A stretch of DNA of 64,000 nucleotides from Amblyornis subalaris (GCA_018881555.1 JACAXG010000167.1:1271920-1335919), one strand, 5' to 3'; counted from the stretch's first letter, positions 1 through 21,602 are shown. Made by a program: numbers and translations. Notes: generated by a model not told the origin, from the sequence alone.

Positions 1-97
1 ATGTTTTAGTGGAAAGTGTCCCTGCCCANNGCAGGGTGTTGGAACAAGATGATTTTCTAGTCACTTCCAACCCAAACCAGTCTGTGATTGTATGATA
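1..97 (+). mobile_element. CR1 LINE 3' fragment
   Basis: The segment reads as the end of a CR1 element: gtggaaagtgtccctgccca, then a guanine-rich stretch, then cttccaacccaaaccagtctgtgattgtatgat. It is cut by the window edge, and two ambiguous bases lie at 29-30. It is a dead 5'-truncated copy with no coding capacity. Confidence 0.85.
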
Positions 98-2299
98 TTG
101 TTTTCAACCCCTTTTCTATCTAACCTTTACAATNATTGGGAAAGTTCCTTAAAATGTAAAGCATGTGTGATGGATGCTCTACTGTTCTCTAAGGATGCAG
201 AGCACTTAATAGACTGGAGAGGTTTTCACTTCCCCCTTGCCATCGACTCTGAACCCAGATTGGCACCGTGTCCTCTCAAGGTTAAATATTTTACTTATAA
301 GCATTGTAACCAAAATAGCCAGTTATCTATGGTTTTTTTCCCTGCCTAAAACTGCAAATTCCCTGTACACTGCAAGTTTCTCTACCCCGCATAACCTGCC
401 AAAATCAGAGGCTTCTGCGTTATCAACAAAAATATCTGCAGACTGAAAGGAAGAGGCATGATGAAAGAGGCAGAAATCAGAAATCACCAGAGAGCACTCT
501 GTTGTTATTCATTTCTGTGGTTTGTTAATTGGAAATACTGATTTTTAAGTCAGATCAGTANGCCATGGAGCATATATGTAACAAGCAAAACAGGCCCCAC
601 TTCCACAGCAAGTTAAGAAACATCCATTCCCTTCCCTTCCTTACCCTTGCTCTGGGTTGAGACATTTCAGTGCAATCCTCTATTGGTCTCGTCCTTCAGG
701 ACTTCTCACCTCAGGTGAATTCAGAGGCTAAATTTGGATGTAAGCAGGTTTATTCTTCCATGCAGGTAGCGTAGCTGGGAAAGAGTGGGACTCATGTCCC
801 ATTCCCAGCTCTGCCTTGTTAGAGGACTTTCAAAACCGAACTTCACCGCTCTCTGCCTCCACTTCCCCTTCTGTAAAATAGTGGTACCTAATTTTTTTAA
901 GAGCCCCATATGAAATCTGGGTATTATTATAACTGCCAACTCTGTTGTACAAAGAAATAATACATCAGATTTCTTTAAAAGGTGATATTCCTGCTGCAGC
1001 CTTATTGCAGAACCCAAAAAGTACCAATAGCACGTCCTAATTAAGAGACTAGGTCACATAAAAATTTATATGAAGATAAATTTTGTCAGTATAAAATNAA
1101 CTAAAAAATCATTGTCCTGACAGCAGAATGCTGCACCTTATGCTGCTACTCCTGGCACCTGTGAGGAGATGTATCAGCCATCCTAAGTATGTCAGGACAT
1201 GCCACAGAAGGTAAAGGCAATTTTAAAATAGTTACCGTTAATTTTGCTGCTGAATGACTTTCCCAAATTGAATATTGGGGACACCCAGCACACNAATCAG
1301 TGCACATCTCCATCACACGACTCACCTTTACACCAGCTGGTAGCATCTGTTTTAAGGGGGCCCTCTCTTCCCACTAAACAGCAGTCACTGGAATGGAGTA
1401 GCCATGTCTAATTCAAGGAAAGTGAGAACAGCATCCCCTGTTATAGAGAGGGAAGTTTGTTTAAAAAAACACCACTTTGAAAAAGGTATCAGGAAGTTTG
1501 TGACCAATGAGTTATTCTGAATGTAATCATATTATGGATGAACAGATTTCTTTTTCCTCCCACTGCAAACCCAATAAATGTCAGTTGCAATTAAAACTCA
1601 ATCAGGAGAATCAACTTGCATTCCTTTCTTCCGTGTGTCCCACCGCTGGCACTAACAGGAAAGCTGGGCAAGGCCAAGTGATGCCAGTGTAGCCCCACTG
1701 CTGGCTGGGATTTACATTAATCAATCCTACAAAGAAGCACAGGATCCAGCTTCTGCTTCCCAGCTCTTGTGTTTCTGAAGTGCTCACAGAGCAGGAAAGC
1801 CATAAGAACTTATTTTTGTCACAAAAGTCAGCAGATGTGACTTGGAGAGCACACAGAGCCCAGATCTGCTGAGTAGGAAATGCCATTTTTACATACTCAC
1901 TCTTCAGAGTAGAACCAGGCTGCTGCTGACTGGCCCAAGGTCACTGGAATCGGTCGCAGTTGCTCTGGGAATTCAGCCCGGGAGGACCAATGCTCACATC
2001 CATAACGGAATCACTGTACAGCCCTCACTCTTCTTCACATCCTTCAACAAAATCAATGCAGTTAATGCCAAGGTGCACCACGTATTACAATTTTCCCAGA
2101 GATAAAGTGCTGAGGAAGCCATCCACGTGCATATTGGAGTCTCAGCTAAACCATGAACCATCTGTCAATCCCCTTGCATATTTTTCCCCCTGTCCTACAT
2201 ACTCCATTACAAAATTAGGCTGACAATAAAAAAAGTACTTGACCCACCACCCCAAAGCAAGCTAACCCTAAGCTCTGCTCTGACATTAAACCCTGAGCT
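98..2299. other. Intergenic, no gene recognised
   Basis: I see only short random open frames, no splice-supported exon and no CpG island. The sequence is mixed AT-rich unique DNA. In mammals the gene upstream of ACTR10 is ARMH4 (C14orf37); I could not recognise any of its exons here. Confidence 0.6.
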
Positions 2300-2400
2300 T
2301 CACAGAATCACAGAATCATTTAGGCTGGAAAAGACATCCAAGATCATTGAGTCCAACCTCCATCATCTGCAATACAGTTGTTCACATAATACCCAGAGGG
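2300..2400 (-). mobile_element. CR1 LINE 3' fragment, minus strand
   Basis: The stretch cacagaatcacagaatcatt followed by taggctggaaaagac and gtccaacctc is the reverse complement of the CR1 3' end. About 100 bp is preserved; the 5' boundary is approximate. Confidence 0.85.
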
Positions 2401-3567
2401 ACTTCAGAAACTTCAGCTTTCTTTTACTTTTTAAAACCTGAGGTTCAATTTAACCACCGAATTCACAGGTATTAAAGAAGTGCAGTGTCAATACTGCTAC
2501 TCCATCCTCACAGTACAGTCCTTTCTAAAATAGCATGGAGGGGCTGAAAGCCTCCACCACATGGACTTTTGGAGTCTTTCCCATGGATAATACATGGAAT
2601 TGGGATACCTGGGTGGGAGGAGCACTGTATTTCAGTGTGAAACAGCGATACTCTCCCTCCAGACACCACCACTGCTTTCATTATTCCCCTTTGAGGATGG
2701 TTAAGGGTAGAGAAATACACGTTTTTGTGTTGGAAATGTACAAATCAATTAAGCTGAAATTCTACAGCAGGAACCAGATCCAGCTGTTAACAGAACCCCA
2801 AGCAATGGGCTTTCCTCCTCTCTCTTTTCAGAGAGCTGATAAGTGGATCCCCTTGAATCCATGTGCTGGGAAAAGGGGAGGAAGCACTCTGTGATCTCCA
2901 GAGGCTCTTCTATTAGGTCTAAAGCTCACCCTAACATGCAGTTCCCTAAATTTGTGAGGAAGAAATGGGTACGTGCCTCACTTAGCCTGTACACAGGGAT
3001 TAGGGAGGCTTAGAAGTGAGTACACAGACTAAGCCAGCCAATGCAGGGACACAAAAGACTGTTTATTTTATGTCCAAGAAAAAATAATAACGCTTTGCTA
3101 ATGAAATATGCCTGGGTTCAGCTGAAATCCGAGTCTCTGCAGGGGTCCAGAGAGGCATTTTGGCTTTCAAAGGAGCAGAGTATTAGCTGGGTGTGCTGCT
3201 CCGTGCCGTAGCCACGCAGTGTTTGTGCTGCAGGACACATTCCTTTATGTTTGCAGCGTTTGCAAGTGCTCCGTGGGGATTAATTCAGCTGAGAGCTGCC
3301 GTGTTTCGGGGCGCGTGCAGAAAAGTGATTTTCTTTATGAAAAACGTTCCCTTTTAACCCTCCGGGCTGGTTGTGGAGCTGCCACCTCGAGGCAGCGGCA
3401 CGGAGGAGAGCGCAGCGCTGCTCTGTGACAATGACGTGACTGCAGGACATCCAAAAGGGTCTTTTTTCTGCCAGTGGCTTGAATACCAACAGAATCCTGC
3501 AAAAGCAAAAGGGGAGAGAAAAAGGACTGCATTAGGCAAAAAGAACTGTCCTACAAATTTTATGTCG
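2401..3567. other. Intergenic, no gene recognised
   Basis: Open frames of 70-119 codons overlap on both strands around 2510-2890, but none has splice signals or a recognisable protein. From about 3180 to 3430 the GC content and CpG count rise modestly, without a clear promoter. Confidence 0.55.
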
Positions 3568-4025
3568 TTGGAGCGAGGCCAGAGGAGGCCATCGAGATGA
3601 TTAGAGGGATGGAGCACCTCTGCTCTGAGGAAAGGTCGAGACAATCGGGATTGTTCAGGCTTTGGGGTGACCTAATTGTGGCCTGCCAGTACTTGAAGGG
3701 AGCTGGCGAGAGATGGAGAGAAACCTTTTACAACAGCATGGGGTGACAGGGCAAGAGGGAATGGCTTTCAGATTGAAAGACAATAGGTTTAGAGTAGATA
3801 ATTAGGAAGAAAATCTTGACTGTGAGGGTGGTAAGGCCCTGGCACAGGTTTCCCAGACAAGCTGTGGCTGCCCCATCCCTGGAAGTGTTCCAGGCCAGGT
3901 TGGATGGGACTTGGAGCAACCTGGAATAGTGGAAGGTGTCCCTGCCCATGGCAGGGGGTGGGAATGAGGTGGTCTTTAAAATGCCTGCGAACTAAACCAT
4001 TCCAGGATTCTATGGTTCTATGATA
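3568..4025 (+). mobile_element. CR1 LINE 3' fragment, about 450 bp
   Basis: This is a long CR1 tail. It opens with the gagcgaggccagaggaggcc motif, passes through ggcacaggtttcccagacaa, the segment tggaagtgttccaggccagg and gtgtccctgcccatggcagg, and ends at ttctatggttctatgata. It is sense on the plus strand and 5'-truncated. Small deviations show it is an old copy. Confidence 0.9.
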
Positions 4026-5102
4026 CAAGAGTTCTCACTGATTTCAATGGGCTACTGTTAATTTCTTGTATTTTTATGTCCTTATGCGACCTCTTCCTTG
4101 CCTGTCAGAGATACCACTGCTCCCAAGAGTTGCATGAACTGGCTGCTCTCAGGGAATAATTTCTTCTTGTGTTATGGAAATCCTGCTTTTCACTCCGCTG
4201 GACATTCTGCTTACGAGCTGGCTTAATTGTCCCACCGTCTCCTTAGCCTGTGAATAATTATCTCCATTTATATTGTTATCCTGAATGTATTTATAGCCTG
4301 ATTCTTTCGGGTTAGCATCACCATCTGTTTCTTCAACAGTCACATATTCGGGGGAGCGCGAGCGCTCTTCACATTATGCAAGCAGCTTCCTTGATTAAAC
4401 CAGCCCGGCGTGGATGGATTTTGTTATGAAACCCTGGCACATCTCTAACTCTCTGGCTCTTATTATCAATAACTCTGAAAAGACCATCCATTAAATTAAG
4501 CCACTTTTAAGCTGCAGCTTGCATTTCAGGACTCATGTTAACTGTGATTGATTAATGTAATTTAAGAGGAGATTTCCAATGGACTGCAAAGACGGTGATG
4601 TGATTAGCAGGAGACTCTGATCGTTCCTAACCCAGGGATAATACTTTCAGGAGGAAGCCGTGGGCTGTGGATTTCAAGTAGGGCCCCTGATTTTTGCAAG
4701 ACATATCTAAGCAGTCATTTTACATAAAACATTACATTTAAAACTTAAGCATAGTGCTGTAAATATTTAATTATAGGATGGTAAGTTATCATAAACGNGT
4801 GAGATTTGGGGATGAAAACAGATCATGCAAACATCATGCTTAGACTTTAAATTAGTCATATATTATCCAAATTACTCCAATTTTTAGACCTTAAGTATTT
4901 CAAGAGCAACAAAATTAAGTATACTATATCATGTCTCTGTAAGACCCCTATCACAGAGATACTGAGGAGGACTTTACAGAATTTAAGAGAATGAAAATCC
5001 ACACTCCAGTGAGAGCACATTCTCACCAGGCACAGTAACTGCACAGTTTCCCTCCCACTGTCCTTGACCAGCGAGGGCAGACAGGACTCCAGGTAGTAAC
5101 TT
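4026..5102. other. Intergenic with AT-rich block resembling a conserved noncoding element
   Basis: Between about 4100 and 4800 the sequence is unique and AT-rich, without CR1, and holds many homeodomain-like cores, for example TTAATTG at 4223-4229 and TGATTGATTAATG at 4545-4557, whose first eight bases fit the PBX-HOX consensus TGATNNAT. The minus strand carries an open frame of about 75 codons (roughly 4149-4375) of protein-like composition, but no good splice acceptor or start. A regulatory element is the more likely reading. This is inference from motif content only. Confidence 0.35.
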
Positions 5103-5344
5103 ACCACAGAATCATGGAATACCAGGTTGGAAGGGATCTCAAGGATTATCTGGTCCAACTTTTCTTGGCAAAATCATGGTTGAGACAAGATGGTCCAGCA
5201 CCCTGTGCAGCTGAATCTTAAAGTGTCCGGTGTCGAGGAATCCATCACTTCCCTGGGGAGATTATTCCAATAGCTGATTGTTCTCACTGTGAATAATTTT
5301 CCTTGGTTCTCCTCAGAATTTCTCCAGGAGTACTTGGGAATTCT
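5103..5344 (-). mobile_element. CR1 LINE fragment, minus strand
   Basis: It starts with cacagaatcatggaatacca and ggttggaagggatctcaagg, the reverse complement of the CR1 3' terminus, and continues for about 240 bp through the typical stretch ending in tctccaggagtacttgggaa. It is inactive. Confidence 0.8.
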
Positions 5345-7141
5345 GGGATTGTTTCCCTGAAAGAAAGCCCAAATACAGAAAAGTTTCTTGGATATAATTC
5401 CTGTCTCAGTCGAGTGTAATTACCACGGAGAGCATATTCTTGGTGCACTGGGGAATTGCTCAAACATGGCAGAGTTAAGGTTCTGTTGGGGAAATGACAT
5501 TTAAACATATTTTCATGCATTGTTGTTTGCATATGCTTTAAAGTTCAGCTGCATTTCCATGTTCTGGAAGGGCATAAAATACTAACCATAAAAAAATAAT
5601 GAAAAAGCCCATTAAAAACATAAAACCACACAAAATCATATGGCACGTTGAACTCTGTGTCACAATGTTTAATTGCTACAGGGTTTTGTTTGTTTATTTT
5701 TTCACGCATCCTCCACTGCTGCCTTGGCAATGATTCCTCTCCCTCCAGAATTCACTGGTTGTGGGCTGGTCCCATCACTGATTCTGCATCTCACACCCCA
5801 TTGCAGCTTTGTCCCTGCTCCTTAGTTTTCCTCTCCGAGGAAGGATGGGAAGCTGGTGATGGTTTGTATGAAGAGTGCACAGGCTCTTGTGGAGCTGTGG
5901 GATGATGCCTGAAGGAGAGATAGCAGGGCTTTGTGAAGGATGTAAAGGGCTTTGCAAGGAGTCTCCCCCAAGACTGTCACTGCAGAGTTCCCCTTCTTCA
6001 CACCCTTCTTGCATTCCCTCTGCCTGTATTCCTTCTGTGTCCTCCAGATAAAGAGAACGCTTCCAGGATGCTCCATCTGCTTCAGCTCCCCCAGTCCACA
6101 CACACATGGACCTTCTCAGTGCTACCTCTTGACCCCACTTTGTGACCCGGGTAACTTTAGGGTGACCACAAGGGGGGAACACGACAAGGCTGTGACAGGA
6201 GCAGCAGAGAAAGCGTTTGCGCAGAGCTGCTAGCCCATGGGCTAGTGCGGGGGCTGGCCCAGGCGACACAGCAGATGGCGGCAGCGACAGCTTTCGGTGT
6301 CTCACATCACTCCCACTCGTCACCTGACTCCCACACACCTCCACCTTCAGGNGCTGCAAATAGAAGGTGTGGATGTGGGGCGAACAGCACTGCCGCAGGG
6401 TGAAAAGCACAGCGAAAAGCATCCACGAGCTGCTACAGCAGCAGTTGGGTTCAGCGGCAACAGAGCACAGCAGTGTCATGACAGCCTTCCCGGGAATCCT
6501 CTGCCTTTGTTAGCACCCTTGCCCTCCTCTGCATAAACCCTCAGGCTCTCAGCCCGGCCTGTCTGGCAACGAGCAAATGTCTAGACCCAACTCACCACTT
6601 AATTGGTTTTTCAACACTCACTTTGCTTCTCTGAAGAAGAAATGGGTCCTGTGCACTTAGCTGATAGAAATACCTGGGACAGATCTTTTGGGGGCATGAG
6701 CAGGACCACAATCACACTCCTGGACATGCACAGCTGCCTGAAGAGCAGCTGGTTTGCAGGTGTGGTCATCACAGGGAAGGGGAAGATTGGCAGGGAAAAG
6801 GAGATGGTTGTTGGGAGTGGGGCAAGCGCTACCTTAGGAATCTCTTCCTCAAGTGATCCCAAATTTTCATTATACCAACCAAAAGCTGTTAGAAACTCCC
6901 TTTTCCCAGCCAGAGGATCAAGTCATGGGCAGACATACTCCACAAATGATATTCATCAGAACACTTTTTATTGGTTAGGTTCTTACTATTAACAATAGAG
7001 TCCAGCTGCTATTTTTAATAGTAGATAACTTATCACACACTTCACTCACACACAGAGTTTTTCCCAGTGACTTGCCCGGTAAGAGAGGCTCATGCTGATG
7101 CACCAATGGCTTCTAGGTGGGTTTTGACCAGGTCTCTCAAA
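5345..7141. other. Intergenic, no gene recognised
   Basis: A 234-codon open frame on the minus strand (5775-6479) is the longest here, but it contains an ambiguous base, has a low-complexity Ser/Cys/Leu-rich composition, and matches no family I know. There are no convincing exons or RNA genes. Confidence 0.5.
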
Positions 7142-7506
7142 GAAGGTTCAGGAAAAACCTTATGGTTCTCTTCAACTCCCTGAAAGGAGGTTCTAGAGAG
7201 GTGAGGTCAGTCTCTTCTCCCAGACAACAAGTGACAGAACCAGAGGAAACGGACTCAAGATGCACCAGGAGATGTTTAAATTGGATATTGGGAACATTTT
7301 TTTCATGGAAAGGGTGGTCAGGCCTTGGGACAGGCTGCCCAGGGAAATAGTGGAGTCACTATTCCTGGAAGAAGTGTTCAAAGGGGCGTGGATGTGGCAG
7401 TTGAAAACACGGTTTACTGGTGAACGTAGTGGTGGTGCTGGGTTGATGGTTGGACTTGATGATCTTAAAAGTTTTTTCCAACCTTAACAATTCCATGGTT
7501 CTATGA
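7142..7506 (+). mobile_element. CR1 LINE 3' fragment, about 365 bp
   Basis: Recognisable CR1 tail blocks occur in order: ctgaaaggaggttctagaga, cagacaacaagtgacagaac, gaggaaacggactcaagatg, gacaggctgcccagggaaat, ggttgatggttggacttgat, and the terminal ccatggttctatga. It is sense on the plus strand and 5'-truncated. Confidence 0.92.
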
Positions 7507-8051
7507 AAGGATGCCTTGTTTCATTAGGTGTAAAGAAAATCCTCGTCTTGATGCAGCCACCACCTTTTACCTGTAATGCAGAGATGAAAATTGTTTAGAA
7601 AACTTAACATTTCCTAACCCCGATGGTGATTATTTAGGAGAACATAACATTTCCTAACACTGATGAGGTTAAAACCTTAGCCATAAGTCAAAGTATTTCA
7701 TTGTAATATGTGGGCACATACAAATATAGCTTTTTGTTTGCTCCAAAACTGAGTAGGAACTTGGTTTCTACACCTATTATTTTAAGAGCATCTGAGATAA
7801 CACAGCGTTCTCACAAACTTTGCAAGACATGTCTTGTGCTGTAGCAGAGCCCGAACAACACCACATTCCCCTCTTCACAAAACACACAGATGAAGGCAAA
7901 ACCCAGCTGTATTGCCACATACATGAAAATGGCTAAAGTTGAACTAATTAAAATTAGATTTTGAGCACTTGAGTCCCACCGGTTGTCTCCCAGCATAGCT
8001 GATCTTCTGCTTCTCTGATCACCTATCACAGGCAAACCAGTTGAAAGCATG
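7507..8051. other. Intergenic, no gene recognised
   Basis: Unique AT-rich DNA. It contains a short imperfect direct repeat around 7600-7670 (aacataacatttcctaacnc). No coding or RNA signal is seen. Confidence 0.5.
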
Positions 8052-8119
8052 GATTCGTAGAAGGTCCTGAGCTGGAAGGGATCCACAAGGATCAAGTCCA
8101 ACCTCTGGCCCTGCACAGG
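8052..8119 (-). mobile_element. Short CR1 fragment, minus strand
   Basis: The run ggtcctgagctggaagggat, then ccacaaggatcaagtccaac, matches the reverse complement of a CR1 3' end. The copy is short and diverged. Confidence 0.7.
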
Positions 8120-8403
8120 TTACCACCATGGGGTTTATCATTTCTATCCTCACTGTATTTCAAGATTCTCTCTTCACTCCCAACCACCACTCTCCTGGAG
8201 CAGTGATGTGGCTGTTTTAGTCCCAGAGACATTTTATTTCTGTTCTAGAGGGAGGATACTGTACCCTGAGGGTACCTGTGTATTTAACCTCAGAGAAATG
8301 TGGCTGTTTCTGTATCAACCATAGCGTGGCAGTAGGCCCAGAGCAGTGCCTGTCCCCCTGTGCTGGGCATTGCTGAGGCACCCCCAGTCTTGGGGTCAGT
8401 TTT

Positions 8404-8895
8404 GGGCTCATCACCATGAGAAGGACATTGAGAGGCTGGAGCGTGTCCAGGGAAGGGAAGGGAGCTGGGGAAGGGTCTGAAGCACCAGGAACAGCTGAGG
8501 GAGCTGGAGGGGCTCAGCCTGGAGAAAAGGAGGCTCAGGGGGGACCTTCTGGCTCTCCACAACTCCCAGACAGGAGGGGACAGCCCGGGGGGCATCGGAC
8601 TCCGCTTCCAGGGAACATGGCACTGGACAAGAGGAAACGGCCTCAAGTTGTGCCAGGAATGGTTTACATTGGGTATTCAGGAAAAATTTCTTCCCTGAAA
8701 GAGTTGTCAAGCACTGGCACAGGCTGCCCACGGAATGGGTGGAATTGCCATGCCTGGAGGCATTTAAAAGCCGTGTGGATGTGGCACTTGGGGACATGGT
8801 TTAGTGGTGGGCTTGGCAGTATCGGGTTAATGGTTGGACTCGATGATCTTGGCGAGCTTCTCCAACTTAACGGATTCTCCGATTTTTATGATTTT
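8404..8895 (+). mobile_element. CR1 LINE 3' fragment abutting the ACTR10 CpG island
   Basis: The copy runs from ggacattgagaggctggagc, through gagctggaggggctcagcct, ggcacaggctgcccacggaa and ggttggactcgatgatcttg, to an octamer-like end near gatttttatgatttt. It stops where the GC-rich ACTR10 promoter begins, so it sets the distal edge of that CpG island. At about 490 bp it is one of the two longest CR1 copies in the window. Confidence 0.92.
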
Positions 8896-18584
<9,689 letters not shown>

Positions 18585-18677
18585 GCACCTGAATGCCACA
18601 CAAGGATTCTGCCCCATTTCAGCTCCACCCACGTGCACTGGGGTTTGGGGTTTGTTCAGTAATTTGTGTGTAACACT

Positions 18678-18683
18678 ATTAAA
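18678..18683 (+). terminator. ACTR10: Candidate ACTR10 poly(A) signal ATTAAA
   Basis: ATTAAA lies 94 bases after the stop codon and is followed by a GT-rich stretch (gtgggtgttgtcggggg), the expected downstream element. A short 3' UTR is implied; longer forms ending further on cannot be excluded. Confidence 0.6.
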
Positions 18684-18699
18684 TATGAACAACGTGGGT

Positions 18700-20632
18700 G
18701 TTGTCGGGGGTATGGTGTAGGCACTAACACTATTTAAAACCCTGTCCAGTTATAGTTTACAAACTTAACTCTGGCAACTCCTCTGCTCTTTTGTCTTGTT
18801 TCGAAGAAATTCTGTATCCTCACAAGCTGTTCCCTACTGAGTTGTTTGTTATTTATCTGTATAGTAAAAGGCATTGCTGAGAGAATTTGGTTTAAGATAT
18901 TTTCATTTTAAATATGCTCAGAATGAACAGCAGTCTACAGGGAAATATCTGTGGGAATATTTTTGTGCCAAATTCTGTACTAAAATATTCCACCCTTGAG
19001 TCACATGTGAGGAAATGGTTCGGGGCTGTTTAGCAAAGGTAGTGGAACATTGTTTCCCNTGTTTTAAGAGTTTTAGCAGAGAACTCTTCTGCCTGTGATT
19101 CTCACATAGTGGTGAGCTAAAATCTCTCCTGGTACATCTCCTCCAAGAAAGATTTCAGCAATGAAAGAATATAAATTATTATGAATTAATTATTAACAGG
19201 GGTGCGAGGTCAAACGACTCACTGGCTACATGGTGACTGCTGGTATCTGCTGGTTACTCAGGTTTAGATCCTACCCAGAGGAGCAATTTTTGTCTGAAAT
19301 TTGGGGAGCTAAATATAAAATTTTTGAGGTGGTGAAGTCTTTTATGGGCACAAACATGCTCTTTGTGACAGATTTCCCCGTGCTGTCTGCTGCCCACCTG
19401 CTGTGCTCCTGCAGCACGATTCTTCGAGTCAGGCAGATATTTAAAGAAATCCTCTTCTGGTAAACCCTAACACAGGGAATGTGCTGCATCACTTCNGTAA
19501 CTCCTGCATGATTTTGTCCTTGTGTTTCCTACATGCTTTACCTTAGTAGTTGGTGTTAGTTTTATAGTTAAGGACCATCTCCCTGTGCCGTTCCAGGCTG
19601 GATAAACAGACACTGTCTCGTTGCCAGGCACAGAGCACAGCCTTAGGTGTACAGAGCATTCNGGTCCAAGCTGTGCTGCTCATTTTCAGTTACAATTTGG
19701 GTCATTTGGGGTGCAGGTTATGTTTTACCTCAGTAAGAACTGAGCCAGAGCCTACCAAGGTTTTCTCTTGGGAGGAGGATTTGGCATCAGCACGAGTCCC
19801 GTGGAGCTGGGAGGGATCGCTCGTGTCCTCCGTGGGAAGGATTCAGTAGATGAAACTCCCACGGAGCCTGTGGTGGTGGTGGTGCAATGATGTCATTGTG
19901 AACTGCAGCAGACTGCAGCTGAGGAAATTCAGGATATTCTTAGCCCTTCCCTTTTCGGGGTTATTTCCGTGCTGCTGTGCGCACATACCCTGGGACCTTT
20001 CCTGGCGTGTTCTGCCTCCTCATCTTCGTTCTGCCCGCTCAGAGCTCCTCCTGTGGGGTTTCTGCATCACCGAACAGCTTCAGCAGCTGCCGTGTCACAC
20101 GGCAGGAACAGAATTCCTGACTCCTGTGTTACTGCTGGGTTGAAGCAGAGTCCCGGGACCTGTTAAGACAGAAACAGGATTTTTATTTCGGTGAAGGGAT
20201 GAGAAAGACTTTTAATGGCTTGCCCTGGAAAGACCTTAGAGATCACACCCTAAATGTGTAATGGTGTAGAAAGGACTGGGTTTTCCAGCCTAACTGTTGT
20301 AGTTCTTCCTTCCCTGGCACAGCAGGGATCTGTGGATCAGCAGGCATAAATTCACAGTGAGCCCACACGGTTTATCAGGAAGGACAGTGACAGACACAAA
20401 CCCCTGGAATAACTGGAGGATTTTCCCTAAGTTCCTGATTCNGGACTGGATGCCATTCTGGCAGGTTTGTGTTAGCCAGTTGCAAACAGCTCCAGATGAG
20501 CCAGGTCCTGCTGAGTGGAGGAGTATTTTGGAATATTCGTGAGTCCGTTGTGGTCTGCCTGTGTCCGTGCTGTGTCAGGAGGAGCTGGTCCCTGGGGAAG
20601 GGGCTTTATCTCATTCCTGCATCTCCCTCCTC
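18700..20632. other. Intergenic between ACTR10 and PSMA3
   Basis: Unique DNA with no exon that I can support. The first few hundred bases may be an extended ACTR10 3' UTR. Short open frames near 19850-20170 are unsupported. Confidence 0.55.
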
Positions 20633-20812
20633 ATGGAATCAGAGATTATTTCAAGTTGGAAGGGACCCCTAATGATCACAGAGCTCAACTCCCTGCTCCT
20701 TGCAGGACTACATAAACNAAATCCTATGGCTGAGAGCATTGTCCAGATGCTCCTTAAACTCTGACAGGCTTGGTGCTGTGAGTGCTTCCCTGGAGAGTCT
20801 GTTCCAGTGATG
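20633..20812 (-). mobile_element. CR1 LINE fragment, minus strand
   Basis: It begins tggaatcagagattatttca followed by agttggaagggacccctaat and runs to ccctggagagtctgttccag, the reverse complement of a CR1 tail. Confidence 0.85.
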
Positions 20813-20825
20813 GATCAATGCCAAC

Positions 20826-21042
20826 CATAGAACCCTGGANTGGTTTGGGTTGGAAGGGACGTTAAAGCTTACCCATGTCCACCCCCTGCCANGGACAGGG
20901 ACACCTTCCACTATTCTAGGTTGCTCCAAGCCCCNTCCAACCTGGCCTTGGACACTTCCAGGGATGGGGCAGCCACAGCTTNTCTGGGGAATGTGGGCCA
21001 GGGCCGCACCAACGTCGCAGTCAAGAATTTCTTCGTCCTATA
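20826..21042 (-). mobile_element. CR1 LINE fragment, minus strand (second of cluster)
   Basis: It opens with tagaaccctgg and tggtttgggttggaagggac, and includes gacaccttccactattctag and ggacacttccagggatgggg. It lies about 15 bp after the previous copy in the same orientation but belongs to a different CR1 tail type, so the two are separate insertions. Confidence 0.9.
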
Positions 21043-21106
21043 AAAACCCCGGATCTCTTCCCGTGGGCCTACTCTGGCTCTNCTCCCGTGGTTTGTGTGT
21101 TTAACC

Positions 21107-21300
21107 AGGGTTGCCCCATCCCAGCTGGAGAATCCCACACTGGCTTTTGTTAAATTTCCTGTGGCAGGTGCTTGCCCAGCTCTCCAGTNTATCCAGGTAG
21201 CTCTGTAATTCCTCTCTACCCTCGAGGGAGCCTGGAGCTCTTACTTTATTAATATCCACCTGTTTCCTGCATCCAGATCATTTATAAAAAAAATAATAAA
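21107..21300 (-). mobile_element. Probable CR1-related fragment, minus strand
   Basis: The stretch with cttgcccagctctccag, tatccaggtagctctgtaat and catccagatcatttataaa resembles a different part of CR1 commonly seen inverted in bird genomes. It is diverged, and the boundaries are uncertain. Confidence 0.5.
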
Positions 21301-21519
21301 TTTCCAAGGACACACTGTTTAGTTGTCACCACCCAGCATCTCACGGCTCCTGCTTTATTANGTACGTGTCATTCCGGCATTCAGTTTACTTATAAAAGCT
21401 TAATTTTCTGGCTGATACGCGGTTTATCGGTCACTTCCGCGATGCACGCGGCTACGTTTGCACTGGGACGCTTCCCTCGGAAGTCGGCTCTTTGTCTCTC
21501 GGAGCCGTGCGAGAGGCTC

Positions 21520-21523
21520 AAAA
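21520..21523 (-). terminator. Pol III terminator of tRNA-Lys
   Basis: Four A residues on the plus strand (TTTT on the minus strand) start 6 bp beyond the 3' end of the tRNA, the minimal RNA polymerase III stop signal. Confidence 0.75.
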
Positions 21524-21529
21524 TTACGA

Positions 21530-21602
21530 CGCCCAACGTGGGGCTCGAACCCACGACCCTGGGATTAAGAGTCCCATGCTCTACCGACTGAGCTAGCCGG
21601 GC
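21530..21602 (-). tRNA. tRNA-Lys (anticodon CTT)
   Basis: On the minus strand the 73-nt gene begins GCCCGGCTAGCTCAGTCGGT, with A box TAGCTCAGTCGG and B box GGTTCGAGCCC intact. The anticodon loop is CTCTTAA, giving CTT at 21567-21569. The acceptor arms (GCCCGGC and GTTGGGC) pair with one mismatch or wobble position, and base 73 is G, as in vertebrate tRNA-Lys(CTT). There is no intron and no encoded CCA. It is divergent from PSMA3; its 5' end is 136 bp from that start codon. Confidence 0.96.

Noticed and set aside
5775..6479. A 234-codon open frame on the minus strand
   Set aside because: No family resemblance, no splice or promoter context, and an ambiguous base. It may be worth one protein search, but I cannot support it as a gene.
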